Source: Stomoxys calcitrans
Taxonomy: Eukaryota; Arthropoda; Insecta; Diptera; Muscidae
Direction: 5' to 3'
NCBI RefSeq assembly: GCF_963082655.1
Contig: NC_081552.1
Location: forward strand, 6,758,648 to 6,822,647
Length of the DNA: 64,000 nt
Part shown: piece after piece, positions 10,532-20,164 of the stretch
Numbering within the stretch: the stretch's first letter is position 1
How the letters are laid out: each line of letters opens with the position of its first letter
Position numbers and translations under genes: made by a program
Notes under the pieces: generated by a model
The model's input: only the letters and a program-made list of their open reading frames with translations
What the model was told of the DNA's origin: nothing
Database searches by the model: none

Positions 10532-10888
10532 TGAAATGAATAGTAACAAATTGCAAAATTTTGTCCATGAACAATTCCACTAAGGAACATGGGCAAACTT
10601 CACACATATCAATGAGTGCAGTCCGATTCAAGTTTAAGCTCAATGATAAGAGGCCTCCTTTTTATAGTCGGGTGCGAACGGCGTGCCGCAGTGCGACACC
10701 TATTTGGAGAGAAGTTTTTCGTGGCATAGTATCTCACAAATGTTGCCAGCATTAAGAGAGGAAAACCACCGCTGTACATTTTTTTCTGATGGTTTCGCCA
10801 GGATTCGAACCCAGGCGTTCAGCGTCATAGGCGGACATGGTAACCTCTGCGCTACGGTGGCCTCCGAATGAATGAAATGAATAGTAAC
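10532..10888 (-). mobile_element. tRNA-derived SINE with 16-bp target-site duplication
   Basis: Read on the minus strand, the body starts near 10868 with GCCACCGTAGCGCAGAGGTT (A-box-like). It continues to CCTGGGTTCGAATCCTGG (B box, about 10800-10818) and then a non-tRNA body ending near 10550. The direct repeat TGAAATGAATAGTAAC flanks it at 10532-10547 and 10873-10888, the duplication expected from LINE-mediated insertion. Body segments recur at 11340-11545, 19050-19255, 25502-25582 and 49828-49935, so this is a family. Transcription would be by RNA polymerase III from the internal boxes. The clean 16-bp duplication suggests a fairly recent insertion. Confidence 0.92.
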
Positions 10889-11339
10889 TCAGTTGTCAAA
10901 AACTTTTATTTTAAGGATTTATTCGCATCTAAAATAAACCCCTTTTATAGGTATAACATATACGGATCCCAAATACAGACCGCACACTTTTTTGATCAAT
11001 ATTGCTCAGGTAACCCCTATTGATAGAATCATCAAGTGCAGCCAGTCACAGTCGTTCAGTGGTTGGGTTCTTTTTCCCCCTCTTATTGTAATGTTTTTTT
11101 TTTTTTGTATCGTTTGATACTTTATCGGCTGGTCAAATAATTGTAAACTCTTTGCATCCAAACAAATTTGAGCGTATTTAAAGAGCCCATTTAAGCATTT
11201 CAACCATTTTTTATGGCAGCCACTTGAAAATTGCATTCAATTCACATTTTCAATACTCCCTGACTTTTTTAGGGAATTTCTTTGGATAATCGGCATTTGT
11301 ATGCTTAATGAAACTGCAAGTAATTGTATTTTCATCGAT
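10889..11339. other. Gene-free stretch
   Basis: AT-rich with a poly-T run near 11095-11107. No gene or known repeat is seen. Confidence 0.4.
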
Positions 11340-11545
11340 CCGTAGTTGCGAGGGAGGAGCAAACAATTTCAGATGGAGTGAGATATTGGATATTGACGAT
11401 GAACGCCAAGGTTCAAACCCCGGCGTGAACATCAAAAAATTTTTAGCGGTGGTTTCCCCTTACTAATGCTGACTACATTTGTGAGGTATCCTGCCATGTT
11501 AGAACTCCAGGTGTCGCTATGCGCACAGTGGGGAATTTGACCTAA
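11340..11545 (+). mobile_element. Degraded SINE copy
   Basis: A B-box-like GGTTCAAACCCCGGCG near 11410 is followed by TTTTAGCGGTGGTTTCCCCT, CTAATGCTG and ACATTTGTGAGGTATC. These are the same body segments as the SINE at 10532-10888 but on the opposite strand. The A-box region is badly diverged and no target-site duplication was found. Confidence 0.7.
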
Positions 11546-11639
11546 TAAGTGTCGTTTAATTCAAAATTGAAATTTGCAGCTATAACAAAGTTTTATACAC
11601 CATTCGAAAGGGCATACAATTCTTTTTCATATTCCAGAA

Positions 11640-11935
11640 AATAATGGTCTTAAGACATAAAGACATTAGACCCTTCCCCTTACCCTAATTTTCAGAAACG
11701 CCAGATCATGGAGATGGGTGGTGCGTTTAAAGCGAAATTTTGTGTGCTAAAAACAAAATTTGTTATCAAAATTTCGGATATAGGTACCCTGGGTAGGGAG
11801 CCGCCCCACCCTCAAAGCATACCAAATAAATATATATATATATACATGGGACTCAAATGAAAGGTATTTAAAAGTAGAAAAGGTATCTGATACCCAATTG
11901 TAGGAACATGGAACAAGGATGATTTTGTTCCGTAT
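11640..11935. repeat. Family C repeat fragment
   Basis: It contains CCCTTCCCCTTACCCTAATT, CAGATCATGGAGATGGGTGG and CATGGGACTCAAATGAAAGG in the family order. A short TATATATA run interrupts it near 11830. Confidence 0.7.
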
Positions 11936-12239
11936 AAAGTAAACGCGGCTCAGCCATTTGTTATGTATAATCGGATCAGTTTATATCTGGGACAAATTCG
12001 AGATGCAATTGTATCTAATTGTATCAAATTGTATCCAATTAGATCTAATTTGATACAAATAAATCAAATAATATATAACCATTTTTCGGATCTAATTATT
12101 GTATATCTGATGTCGAATATAATTGAATCTGACCAAATCAAATTTTTGTTTGTACTCGGGATGGAAAATTTTAATATGGCAATAAAAATTTTGCAAAATA
12201 TATTTATATAAAAATTAATTCTTATATGTTTGTACATTT
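11936..12239. other. AT-rich segment with nested palindromes
   Basis: Three AATTGTATC-type direct repeats lie near 12007-12036. They overlap the palindrome AATTAGATCTAATT (12037-12050) and a 12-bp inverted repeat with arms at 12019-12030 and 12047-12058. No gene is seen. Confidence 0.6.
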
Positions 12240-12384
12240 TTTGTTGCGTATAGACTCAAAAACGGCTGAACCGATTTTCTTGAAATTTTCATAGATTGCT
12301 CCAGAAGGACCAATAGGTTATATAATTTTTTGATATTTTTTGATAGGGGGGCGGACCCTCCCCCTTACCACAAAAGTACCAGTC
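12240..12384. repeat. Family C terminal module
   Basis: GTATAGACTCAAAAACGGCTG followed by GGGGGCGGACCCTCCCCC is the terminal module of the family, truncated by the adjacent DINE-like element. Confidence 0.7.
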
Positions 12385-13250
12385 AACAAGAAAAAGCGCG
12401 CTAAGTTCGGCCGGGCCGAATATTATATACCCTCCACCATGGATCGTATTTGTCTAGTTCTTTTCCCGGCATCTCTTCTTAGGCAAAAAAGGATATAAGA
12501 AAAGAGTTGCTCTGCTATTAAAACGATATCAAGATATGGTCCGGTTCGGACCACAATTAAATTATATGTTGGAGATCTGTGTAAAATTTCAGCCAATTCG
12601 AATAAGAATTGCGCCCTTTGGGGGCTCAAGAAGTAAAATAGAGAGATCGATTTATATGGGAGCTGCATCGGGCTATAGACCGATTCAGACCATAATAAAC
12701 ACGTATGTTGATGGTCATGAGAGGATCCGTCGTACAAAATTTCAGGCAAATCGGATAATAATTGCGACCTCTAGAGGCTCAAGAAGTGAAGATCCCAGAT
12801 CGGTTTATATTGCAGCTATATCAGATTTTTAACCGATTTGAACCTTATTTGACACTGTTGTTGAAAGTAAGAATAAAATACTTCGTGCAAAAATTCATTC
12901 CAATCGGATAAGAATTGCGCCTTCTAGAGGCTCAAGAAGTCAAGACCCAAGATCGGTTTACATGACAGCTATATCAAAACATGGACCGATATGGCCCATT
13001 TACAATCCCAACTGACCTAAACTAATAAAAAGTATTTGTGCAAAATTTCAAGCGGCTAGCTTTACTCCTTCGGAAGTTAGCGTGCTTTCGACAGACAGAC
13101 GGACGGACGGACATGGCTAGATCGATATAAAATGTCGCGACGATCAAGAATATTTATACGTTATGGGGTCTCAGACGAATATTTCGAGTAGTTACAAACA
13201 GAATGACGAAATTAGTATACCCCCCAAGCTATGGTGGAGGGTATAAAAAT
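12385..13250 (-). mobile_element. DINE-like element, lineage S, near-complete
   Basis: Here the hairpin end is on the left (AAAGCGCGCTAAG, then TTCGGCCGGGCCGAA near 12405-12419), followed by TATACCCTCCACCATGGATC. Internal units are fewer than in the 6314 copy. A (CGGA)n tract near 13100 and the end ATGGTGGAGGGTATAAAAA close the element. Confidence 0.87.
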
Positions 13251-13310
13251 AAAAGTCGAGCGATCAGGACAATATGAGAATCAAATGAAAGTTATTCAGG
13301 AGTAGAATAA
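13251..13310. repeat. Family C sliver between two DINE-like elements
   Basis: GACAATATGAGAATCAAATG and GGAGTAGAATA are family C unit landmarks. Both flanking DINE-like elements therefore lie inside a family C array. Confidence 0.55.
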
Positions 13311-14665
13311 ACAAGTAAAAGCGTGCTCAGTTCGGCCGGGCCGAATCTTATATACCCTCCACCATGGATCGCATTTGTCGAGTTCTTTTCCCGGCATCTC
13401 TTCTTAGGCAAAAAAGGATATAAGAAAAGATTTGCTCTGCTATTAGAGCGATATCAAGATATGGTCCGGTTTGGACCACAATTAAATTATATGTTGGAGA
13501 CCTGTGTAAAATTTCAGCCAATTCGAATAAGAATTGCGCCCTTTGTGAGCTCAAGAAGTAAAATAGAGAGATCGATTTATATGGGAGCTGTATCGGGCTA
13601 TATACCGATTCAGACCATAATAAACACGTATGTTAATGGTCATGAGAGAATCCGTCGTACAAAATTTCAGGCAAATCGGATAATAATTGCGACCTCTAGA
13701 GGCTCAAGAAGTCAAGATCCCAGATCTGTTTATATGGCAGCTATATCAGGTTATGAACCGATTTGAACCATATTTGGCACAGTTGTTGGATATCATAACA
13801 AAATACTACGTGCCAAAATTCATTCAAATCGCATAAGAATTGCGCACTCTAGAGGCTCAAGAAGTCAAGACCCAAGATCGGTTTATATGGCAGCTATATC
13901 AGGTTATGGACCGATTTCAACCATACTTGGCACAGTTGTTGGATATCATAAGAAAACACGTCGTGCAAAATTGCATCCCAATCGGATAAGAATTGCACAC
14001 GCTAGAGGCTCAAGAAGTCAAGACCCAAGATCGGTTTATATGACAGCTATATCAGGTTATAAACCGATTTCAACCATACTTGGCACAGTTGTTGGATATC
14101 ATAAGAAAACACGTCATGCTAAATTTCATTCCATTTGGATAAGAATTGCGCACTCTAGAGGCTCAAGAAGTCAAGACCCAAGATCGGTTTATATGGCAGC
14201 TATATCAGGTTATGGACCGATTTCAACCATACTTGACAAAGTTGTTGGATATCATAAGAAAACACGTCATGCAAAATTTCATTCCAATCGGATAAGAATT
14301 GCGCACTCTAGAGGCTCAAGAAGTCAAGACCCTAGATCGGTTTATATGGCAGCTATATCAAAACATGGACCGATATGGCCCATTTACAATACCAACCGAC
14401 CTACACTAATAAGAAGTATTTGTGCAAAATTTCAAGCGTTTAGCTTTACTCCTTCGGAAGTTAGCGTGCTTTCGACAGACAGACGGACGGACGGACGGAC
14501 GGACGGACGGACGGACAGACGGACGGACATCGCTAGATCGACATAAAATGTCGCGACGATCAAGAATATATATACTTTATGGGGTCTCAGACGAATATTT
14601 CGAGTAGTTACAAACAGAATGACGAAATTAGTATACCCCCCATCTTATGGTGGAGGGTATAAAAA
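13311..14665 (-). mobile_element. DINE-like element, lineage S, complete copy
   Basis: It starts ACAAGTAAAAGCGTGCTCAG, with hairpin TTCGGCCGGGCCGAA at about 13331-13345 and TATACCCTCCACCATGGATC. Internal 153-bp units follow, then a (CGGA)n tract at 14483-14528, the core AAGAATATATATACTTTATG and the end ATGGTGGAGGGTATAAAAA. The units keep one frame open for 219 codons (13887-14546). This is the clearest full-length example for defining the family's ends. Confidence 0.9.
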
Positions 14666-14669
14666 TTAA

Positions 14670-15345
14670 AATCAAAAGATGGGTCCAAGTACCTAGGGGC
14701 CTGCCCCGACCTCAAAAACCCTTCCAATAGGCATAATAGACGATAATGACAATTTGGGACTCAACTAAGAGATGATCGGGAGTAGATTATGAATATGGTC
14801 TGAAAGGAGCAATGGTATATATAATTTGTTGATAACGGAAGGGGGCGTACCATCCCACGTTACGCCAAAACAACACCCAAAACCAAAAGTTGACCAGTCG
14901 GGACAATATGAGTGTTGAATGAAAGGTATTGGAGAGTAGAATACGAATATGGTATTAAAATTAGGGTCCAATTAATCGAAGGGCCACCCCATCCCCATCC
15001 CCAAAACTCCCTCAAACAGACACATAAGACGTTCATAACAATACGGGTATCAAATGAAAGGTGTTCGGGAGTAGACAACGAATATGACATTAAAAATGGG
15101 GGTCGAAGTAGTTGGGGGTCACCCCACCTCCATAGGCATATTAGCCTACCATGGTCATGTGGAATTGAAATGAAAGTTAATTGGGAATAGATTATAAGTA
15201 TGACATTAAAATTTGTGTCCAAGTATCCAGCGTTAAGCATCTAAAAGAGCCTCAAGTAACTTAATTGACCTATTAAGACGGTAGAGGACCAAACGATAGA
15301 TATTTTTGAGTGGAGAGTGATATTCTAATTTGTGCTCAAGTGGCA
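14670..15345. repeat. Family C repeat
   Basis: Repeated GACAATATGAGTGTTGAATG and CAATACGGGTATCAAATGAA units alternate with C-rich GGGGGTCACCCCACCTCCAT blocks. Confidence 0.7.
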
Positions 15346-15639
15346 GAAGAGGTGTGGCGCACAACCTTCCTATAGACGCCCCCACCAAACGACTGTATAC
15401 ACCAATCTTGACAAAATGGAGTTACATTTAAGGTATAAGGTTGGGGACTGCGAATCTGATATCTTTGTTCTGCTCATATATCTAGCGTACCACCTCACAA
15501 CAGTCGACACTGTGTGATTTAATTGATATATGGGGACACAAACAATTGTAGGCCGCCATACCCTCAACATTATGATGTTCAGCATGATAATAGGAGTTGC
15601 AAACCTTATCGTTAAGGTTGCAACCATTTTTATCTCATC
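15346..15639. other. Short unclassified stretch
   Basis: No gene or repeat recognised; open frames are short and without motifs. Confidence 0.35.
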
Positions 15640-16018
15640 GATAGAAAAGACCAAAGGACGTGTAAAAGTTTTACATGGTTTAATAGTAAGAACTATTGCC
15701 ACCGCACCAAGTGCATAGACTGGCAAATTAGTTAATTACCACAGAAAATCGTTTAATATGGCAATTTGATCAACTGGCAGTTTTCAATTGGATTTAGTTG
15801 CTGCAATTGAATACAGCCAGTAGATGGCGCTAATTTGGAGAAGCCGACATGGACAGAGAGAGGTCAAGATTGATCATAAAGCATTTATCTCTGTTATGAC
15901 AACCTATTGGTCCTTTTTATTAAGAAAAATAAAATATAGGAATTTCGTTGCGGTTGTTTGTGGTATTATTTTTTAACTTTTCCACCCTAAAGGGGGCCTT
16001 AACAACAGCCATTTAAGG
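15640..16018 (+). repeat. Unclassified interspersed repeat P, copy 1
   Basis: Segments GTAAAAGTTTTACATGG, ATTGCCACCGCACC, TGGCAAATTAGTTAATTACC, TAGGAATTTCGTTGCGGTTG and CCACCCTAAAGGGGGCCTTA recur in the same order, reverse-complemented, at 50085-50750. The second copy is longer, so this one carries internal deletions. No coding capacity is seen. Confidence 0.7.
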
Positions 16019-16134
16019 TAGTTTAAGTGCCAACATTGTCATAGATAAAAATAGATGTAAATTGAACAAATTTTTGTAGAAAAAAGAATTTTGGAGAAAA
16101 AAAGCCCTGCGGTGAAAATAGGGTAATACATTTC

Positions 16135-16305
16135 TTCATATCAATAAGAAGTATTTGTGCAAAATTTCAAGAGGCTAGCTTTAGTCCTTCGAAAGTTGGC
16201 GTGCTTTCGACATACAGACGAACGGACGGACGGACATAGTTCGACATAAAATGTCACGACGATCGAGTAGTTACAAGTAGTGTAGTGGAGGGTATAAAAA
16301 TCAAT
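16135..16305 (-). repeat. DINE-like lineage S end fragment
   Basis: It contains AATAAGAAGTATTTGTGCAA, a short (CGGA)n tract and a final GTGGAGGGTATAAAAA. Only the end opposite the hairpin remains. Confidence 0.75.
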
Positions 16306-17570
16306 TTGTGTTTGTTTGTTTCTCTGTTCCGTATAGACTCAAAAACGGCGTGTTGAAAATAGGGTACTTAATTTTTTGATTCCTAAAGGGGGAGTTCTTA
16401 CCTTAATTTTCAGAAACCCCAGATCGCGGAGATGGACGGTGCGATATAAGCCAAATTTTGTGTATTTGTATTTTTATTTTATTACGATAAAACCCAAATT
16501 AAAGGTTTGTGGGAGTAGACCACGCATCTGATATCAACATTAGGGGCCAACTGTCTAGCGGACGTACCACCACTATAACAACCCCCAAATAGGACGTATT
16601 TGCTCACTAAGACAATTTGGGTCTTAAAGAGAGTGGAACTAAATATTTATAGTTTTTAGGGCCAATACCCCAAACCGAACATATTTGCTGACTTTTGCAA
16701 TAAGGAGATTAAAAAACCAATTTCATATCCAATTTTGATGCCGATATGGGGTTCAAATAAATTATATATAGATATATGAGAATAAAGCGTTGCTGATACA
16801 TTTCCCGGGTTTAGTGATTGGGGGACCACACCAATCACCAAAACACCCCGAAATGGGGTGTTTCCATGTCAATGTGGAGCGTAAATCAACGGTATTGGGG
16901 GGTAGAGCAAGAATTGATACCCACTTTCGGGACTAGTTTTCTGGGGGTCTACCCCTTTCCCAAAATACCCCACAAACAGCAATTTTTTACTGCCCATCGC
17001 AATATGGGGCTCAAATAAAGGTATTTGGGAGTTTGATATCCAAATGTAGGGCCATATATTTAACACCCCTAAAGGGAAAAAATTTTTCGACCATGCCAAT
17101 ATGTGGCTCAAATAAAAGGTATTTGAGATTAAAAAACAAATTTGATAACCTATTTTGGGGCCATGTGTTTGGGGACGCCTCATCCTGTAAACTCCTCTTA
17201 AGCCAATGGCACTATGGGGTTTAAATAAATGATATTTGAGAGAAGAGCACGATGCTGATATTTTTTCAGGGCCAAGTATCTGGGGGATCACCTCTCCACC
17301 GAAAACACCACTAAATCAGACATCATTAGAATATCGGGTTGAAATGAAGTATTTTAAGAATGGAGTACACCTTACACCCAAACTTAAATTCGTAGACCAA
17401 TATGGATCTTATGGAATTCAGATAAAGGCACTTATATTGTTAAACTCTTAGTCAAGTTAGCACGGTATTTCACTAAAAGAACTTCGAAAATAAACCCTCC
17501 TCCTTACCCTAATTTTCAGAAATGCAAGATCTCGGAAATGGATGGTGCGATTTGGCTAACATTTTTAGCG
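16306..17570. repeat. Family C repeats, several head and tail pieces
   Basis: Terminal modules (GTATAGACTCAAAAACGGCG, CAGATCGCGGAGATGGACGG) and unit landmarks (CAATATGGGGCTCAAATAAA, GGGGGTCTACCCCTTTCCCA) recur throughout. A second terminal module lies at 17490-17570. Unit order is scrambled and no frame persists. Confidence 0.65.
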
Positions 17571-17636
17571 TGGTATTTTTTTTTTTGATTTCTAACATCC
17601 ATGAAATATAAAAAGTCATTCAAAGAACTTTTCACA

Positions 17637-17692
17637 AGCGATCCATGGTGAAGGGTATAAAAGATTCGGTCCGCGCCGAACTTAACGCATTG
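17637..17692 (+). repeat. DINE-like hairpin-end remnant
   Basis: GCGATCCATGGTGAAGGGTA, then GATTCGGTCCGCGCCGAACT, is a mutated hairpin end with nothing of the interior. Confidence 0.7.
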
Positions 17693-18539
17693 ACTCGAAT
17701 GGTCCGAAATAAATCATGTGGAAAGGATGTCGACTCACTAATCTAAACTTCTTTATTTGATTGGGACGTTGTGGAGTCACAATTACTGAAGTCTCCAAGG
17801 AGAGTTGTCATTGCTCAGATATATCAATAGAAATATTCGGGTGTGGAAAAGTTTAACCCTTTATTTGAAAATTCTAAATTGTGTGACCACTTTCCTTTCC
17901 ACCCTCCTACTCACCTTCAAGGTATCATAAAAAAAAAAAATTATTGAGCTTTTTGCTGATACGCTTTCTAACAGCCAGTTGGTCGATTGCATTCCTTTTC
18001 GAGTTTACCAATACCTTTTTATTTTGAAGATTTCCTTTTGTTTCTCTTGTTCCACTTGGCCGCCATATGATGGACACTTCATTGACCACCACTTGATAAA
18101 GTTTTAAAATACGAATGGACGAATGAATGCACAAAAGGGGAAAAGTATGCGGTCGCTTGTGTTGTGGTTGTAAGTTGCTGAAACGAGTGGTCAGTATGTG
18201 CAATCAGGTGCCACACGGTATACGAAGTGATGTGTTAATCGTTTTAAAAAAATTCTCAAGAAAGAAGATTGACATTTGTGAACTTTTTCGCAGAAGAACG
18301 GCGGCAAAAGTTAAAAAAAATTACACATAATATGATTTTGTGAAGCAATTATTTTATGAGAACTTCTAAAGGTCATTCTTACTTAAAGTTGACAAATATT
18401 TCAAGAGGCTATTCATTGATTTACTATTCAATTAATGGGAAAATTTTGTTGCTGAAGCTCTAAAGTACAGCAAAAGTTAAAAAGGCAAGCCTGGTATTAA
18501 AACACTAAAACATTATTTTGATTCACGAGATAAACACTT
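17693..18539. other. Gene-free stretch
   Basis: No recognisable gene or repeat. Open frames at 17925-18203 (minus) and 18127-18330 (plus) overlap on opposite strands and show no motif. Confidence 0.35.
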
Positions 18540-19035
18540 TACTGACGCACACTCACGTACGACTCACGAGGCACTCACGAAATAATCACGACCCACGAAA
18601 CAATCACGACTGACGAGACAATCACAAGTCACGGTTAAATACATTTTTTCAAAGAAGCGAATAATTATTTTTTTTCCTTGCGTCTCAAATCATACATCAT
18701 TTTAACGTACAAATTTGAATGTACATATAAAATGTATTATCTCTGCAGAACCACTTATTTGCTCTTTTCATTTGTATGCATCTGTATTCAGATTCGTACG
18801 TTAAAATACCGTGTGATTTGAGAGCGTGCGGAATATTTTGTTTTTCGCTATTGTTTTAGACTTTAGTCGTGATCGTCTTGTGAGTGTTTCGGAAATCGTG
18901 AACACGATTTCACTCACTCAGGCTCAGGCACGTAGAATTTTAATTTAATCACGGTCACCCACGATCACGTGATTGGATTTGGATCTCACTCACGAACTAC
19001 GTGACTCACGAGTGACACGACGACGCACCACTCAC
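18540..19035. repeat. Foldback-like structure with CACGA-rich arms
   Basis: The left arm (about 18545-18710) is a run of ACTCACGA, AATCACGA and CCCACGAAACAATCACGA variants leading to CATTTTAACGTAC. The right arm (about 18796-18905) begins GTACGTTAAAATA and carries GATTTGAGAGCGTGCG, GTCGTGATCGTC and GTGAGTGTTTCG, the reverse complements. A further CACGA-rich block extends to 19035. The centre (18711-18795) is not repeated. Long inverted arms built of short direct repeats resemble Foldback elements; no protein is encoded. Confidence 0.6.
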
Positions 19036-19049
19036 GTGCACACCTCTAG

Positions 19050-19255
19050 AACATTTCATTAAGAACAGTGCGTACTTCTCATATCAATGAGTGATGTCTG
19101 ATACAAGTTTAAGCTCAATGATAAGGTACCTCCTATTTATTGCCGAGTCCTAAGGGCTTGCCGATTCCACTTTGTTCAGAAGATTACACGGCTGATTACC
19201 AAAAGGGAAATACCTTACAAGTGTCACCAGCACACTTGCACACTTAAGTCGTGCA
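19050..19255 (-). mobile_element. SINE fragment (3' body)
   Basis: TCATATCAATGAGTGATGTC and CAAGTTTAAGCTCAATGATA match the body of the SINE at 10532-10888 in the same orientation. The tRNA-related head is missing. Confidence 0.65.
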
Positions 19256-19257
19256 GC

Positions 19258-19600
19258 AGTATAGAAACAAGTAGAGGCTCAAGCAGCATAATCGGCTGAT
19301 TATATGGGAACTGTAACAGGCTATAGATCCATTCAGACCATATTCGACAAGTATATTTAAGGTCATGGGACAAGCAGTTATACAAAATTTTAGCCAAATC
19401 AGATAAGAATTGCGGCCTCTAGAGGCCTAAGAAGTCAGGATTCCAGATCGGTTTATATGGCAGCTATATCAAAGTATAAACCAGTTTCAACCAGACCTAG
19501 CAGCGATTTTTTGAAATCATAAAAAACCTCTCATGCAAAATTTCAGTCAAATCGGATTAGAATTGCGCCCTCTAGAGGCTCAAGAAGTCAACATCCTGAT
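19258..19600 (-). repeat. DINE-like lineage S interior fragment
   Basis: Two to three degenerate 153-bp-type units (TCGGTTTATATGGCAGCTAT, CTCTAGAGGCTCAAGAAGTC) with neither hairpin nor microsatellite end. Confidence 0.75.
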
Positions 19601-19794
19601 AAATAAATGTCAGTTAATGGTTTCTGATGATCGATAACAAGTAACAGGTTAATGGTAAACTATATTAAATGGAGGATAGCCAATAATTAATTTTTGGTGA
19701 TTGGCAACCGATTACAAGTGAACGGAGAAGAAACAATGATAGAACAAAATAAAATCGAGGTTAGCCCATAATTAGTAAATGGTTTTTGGTCAAA
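19601..19794. repeat. CGATTAC/AACAGTAA-rich repeat, left copy
   Basis: Short variants of GATCGATAACAAGTAACAGG and GGCAACCGATTACAAGTGAA occur. The block GGCAACCGATTAC followed by GAACGGAGAAGAAACAAT is repeated at about 23830-23865 on the other side of the RTE mosaic. Confidence 0.6.
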
Positions 19795-20164
19795 GAACCT
19801 CTCGGATCCATTCAATACCAAATTAGGTTTCAGGCAGGGAGACAGAGATTTTTTAATATCCTGCTGGAGAAGATTCTACGACATGCAGGTGTGAATAGGC
19901 ATGGCATGTGGGTTTGGCCGAGAATGGAGATAAGTTAAAAAGTGATGATATCCACTCCTACAAAGTCCTGTAAACCCGAGCAAAGGGGAAAGTTGGAAAA
20001 TACAATTTTCAGCTAGTCAACAACTTTATCTGCCTCGGCACCGCCGTAACCGAAACAAACACCAGTTTTGAAATAAAACGAAGGGTAATATTGCCTAACA
20101 GATGCTAATTTTGACTGAGCATGTTAAAAAGCAGGCGTACTGGCGAAATCAGATGAGGCAATAC
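19795..20164 (+). pseudogene. RTE-like retrotransposon fragment, reverse transcriptase region
   Basis: Broken frames read like the conserved sequence of the larger copy: GFRQGD-type residues, FFNILLEKI, NFICLGTAVTETN and AILGVL. A stretch containing the YADD box has been deleted. Orientation is opposite to the neighbouring copy at 20165-21801. It ends abruptly at AGGAGTACTTTA, where the tail of that neighbour begins. Confidence 0.75.

Noticed and set aside
10780..10868. A functional tRNA gene on the minus strand
   Set aside because: The A and B boxes belong to a SINE with a long non-tRNA body and flanking target-site duplication, and the cloverleaf is imperfect.
13887..14546. 219-codon open frame as a protein-coding gene
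   Set aside because: It is built from the non-coding 153-bp units of a DINE-like element, and the same frame is broken in the other copies.
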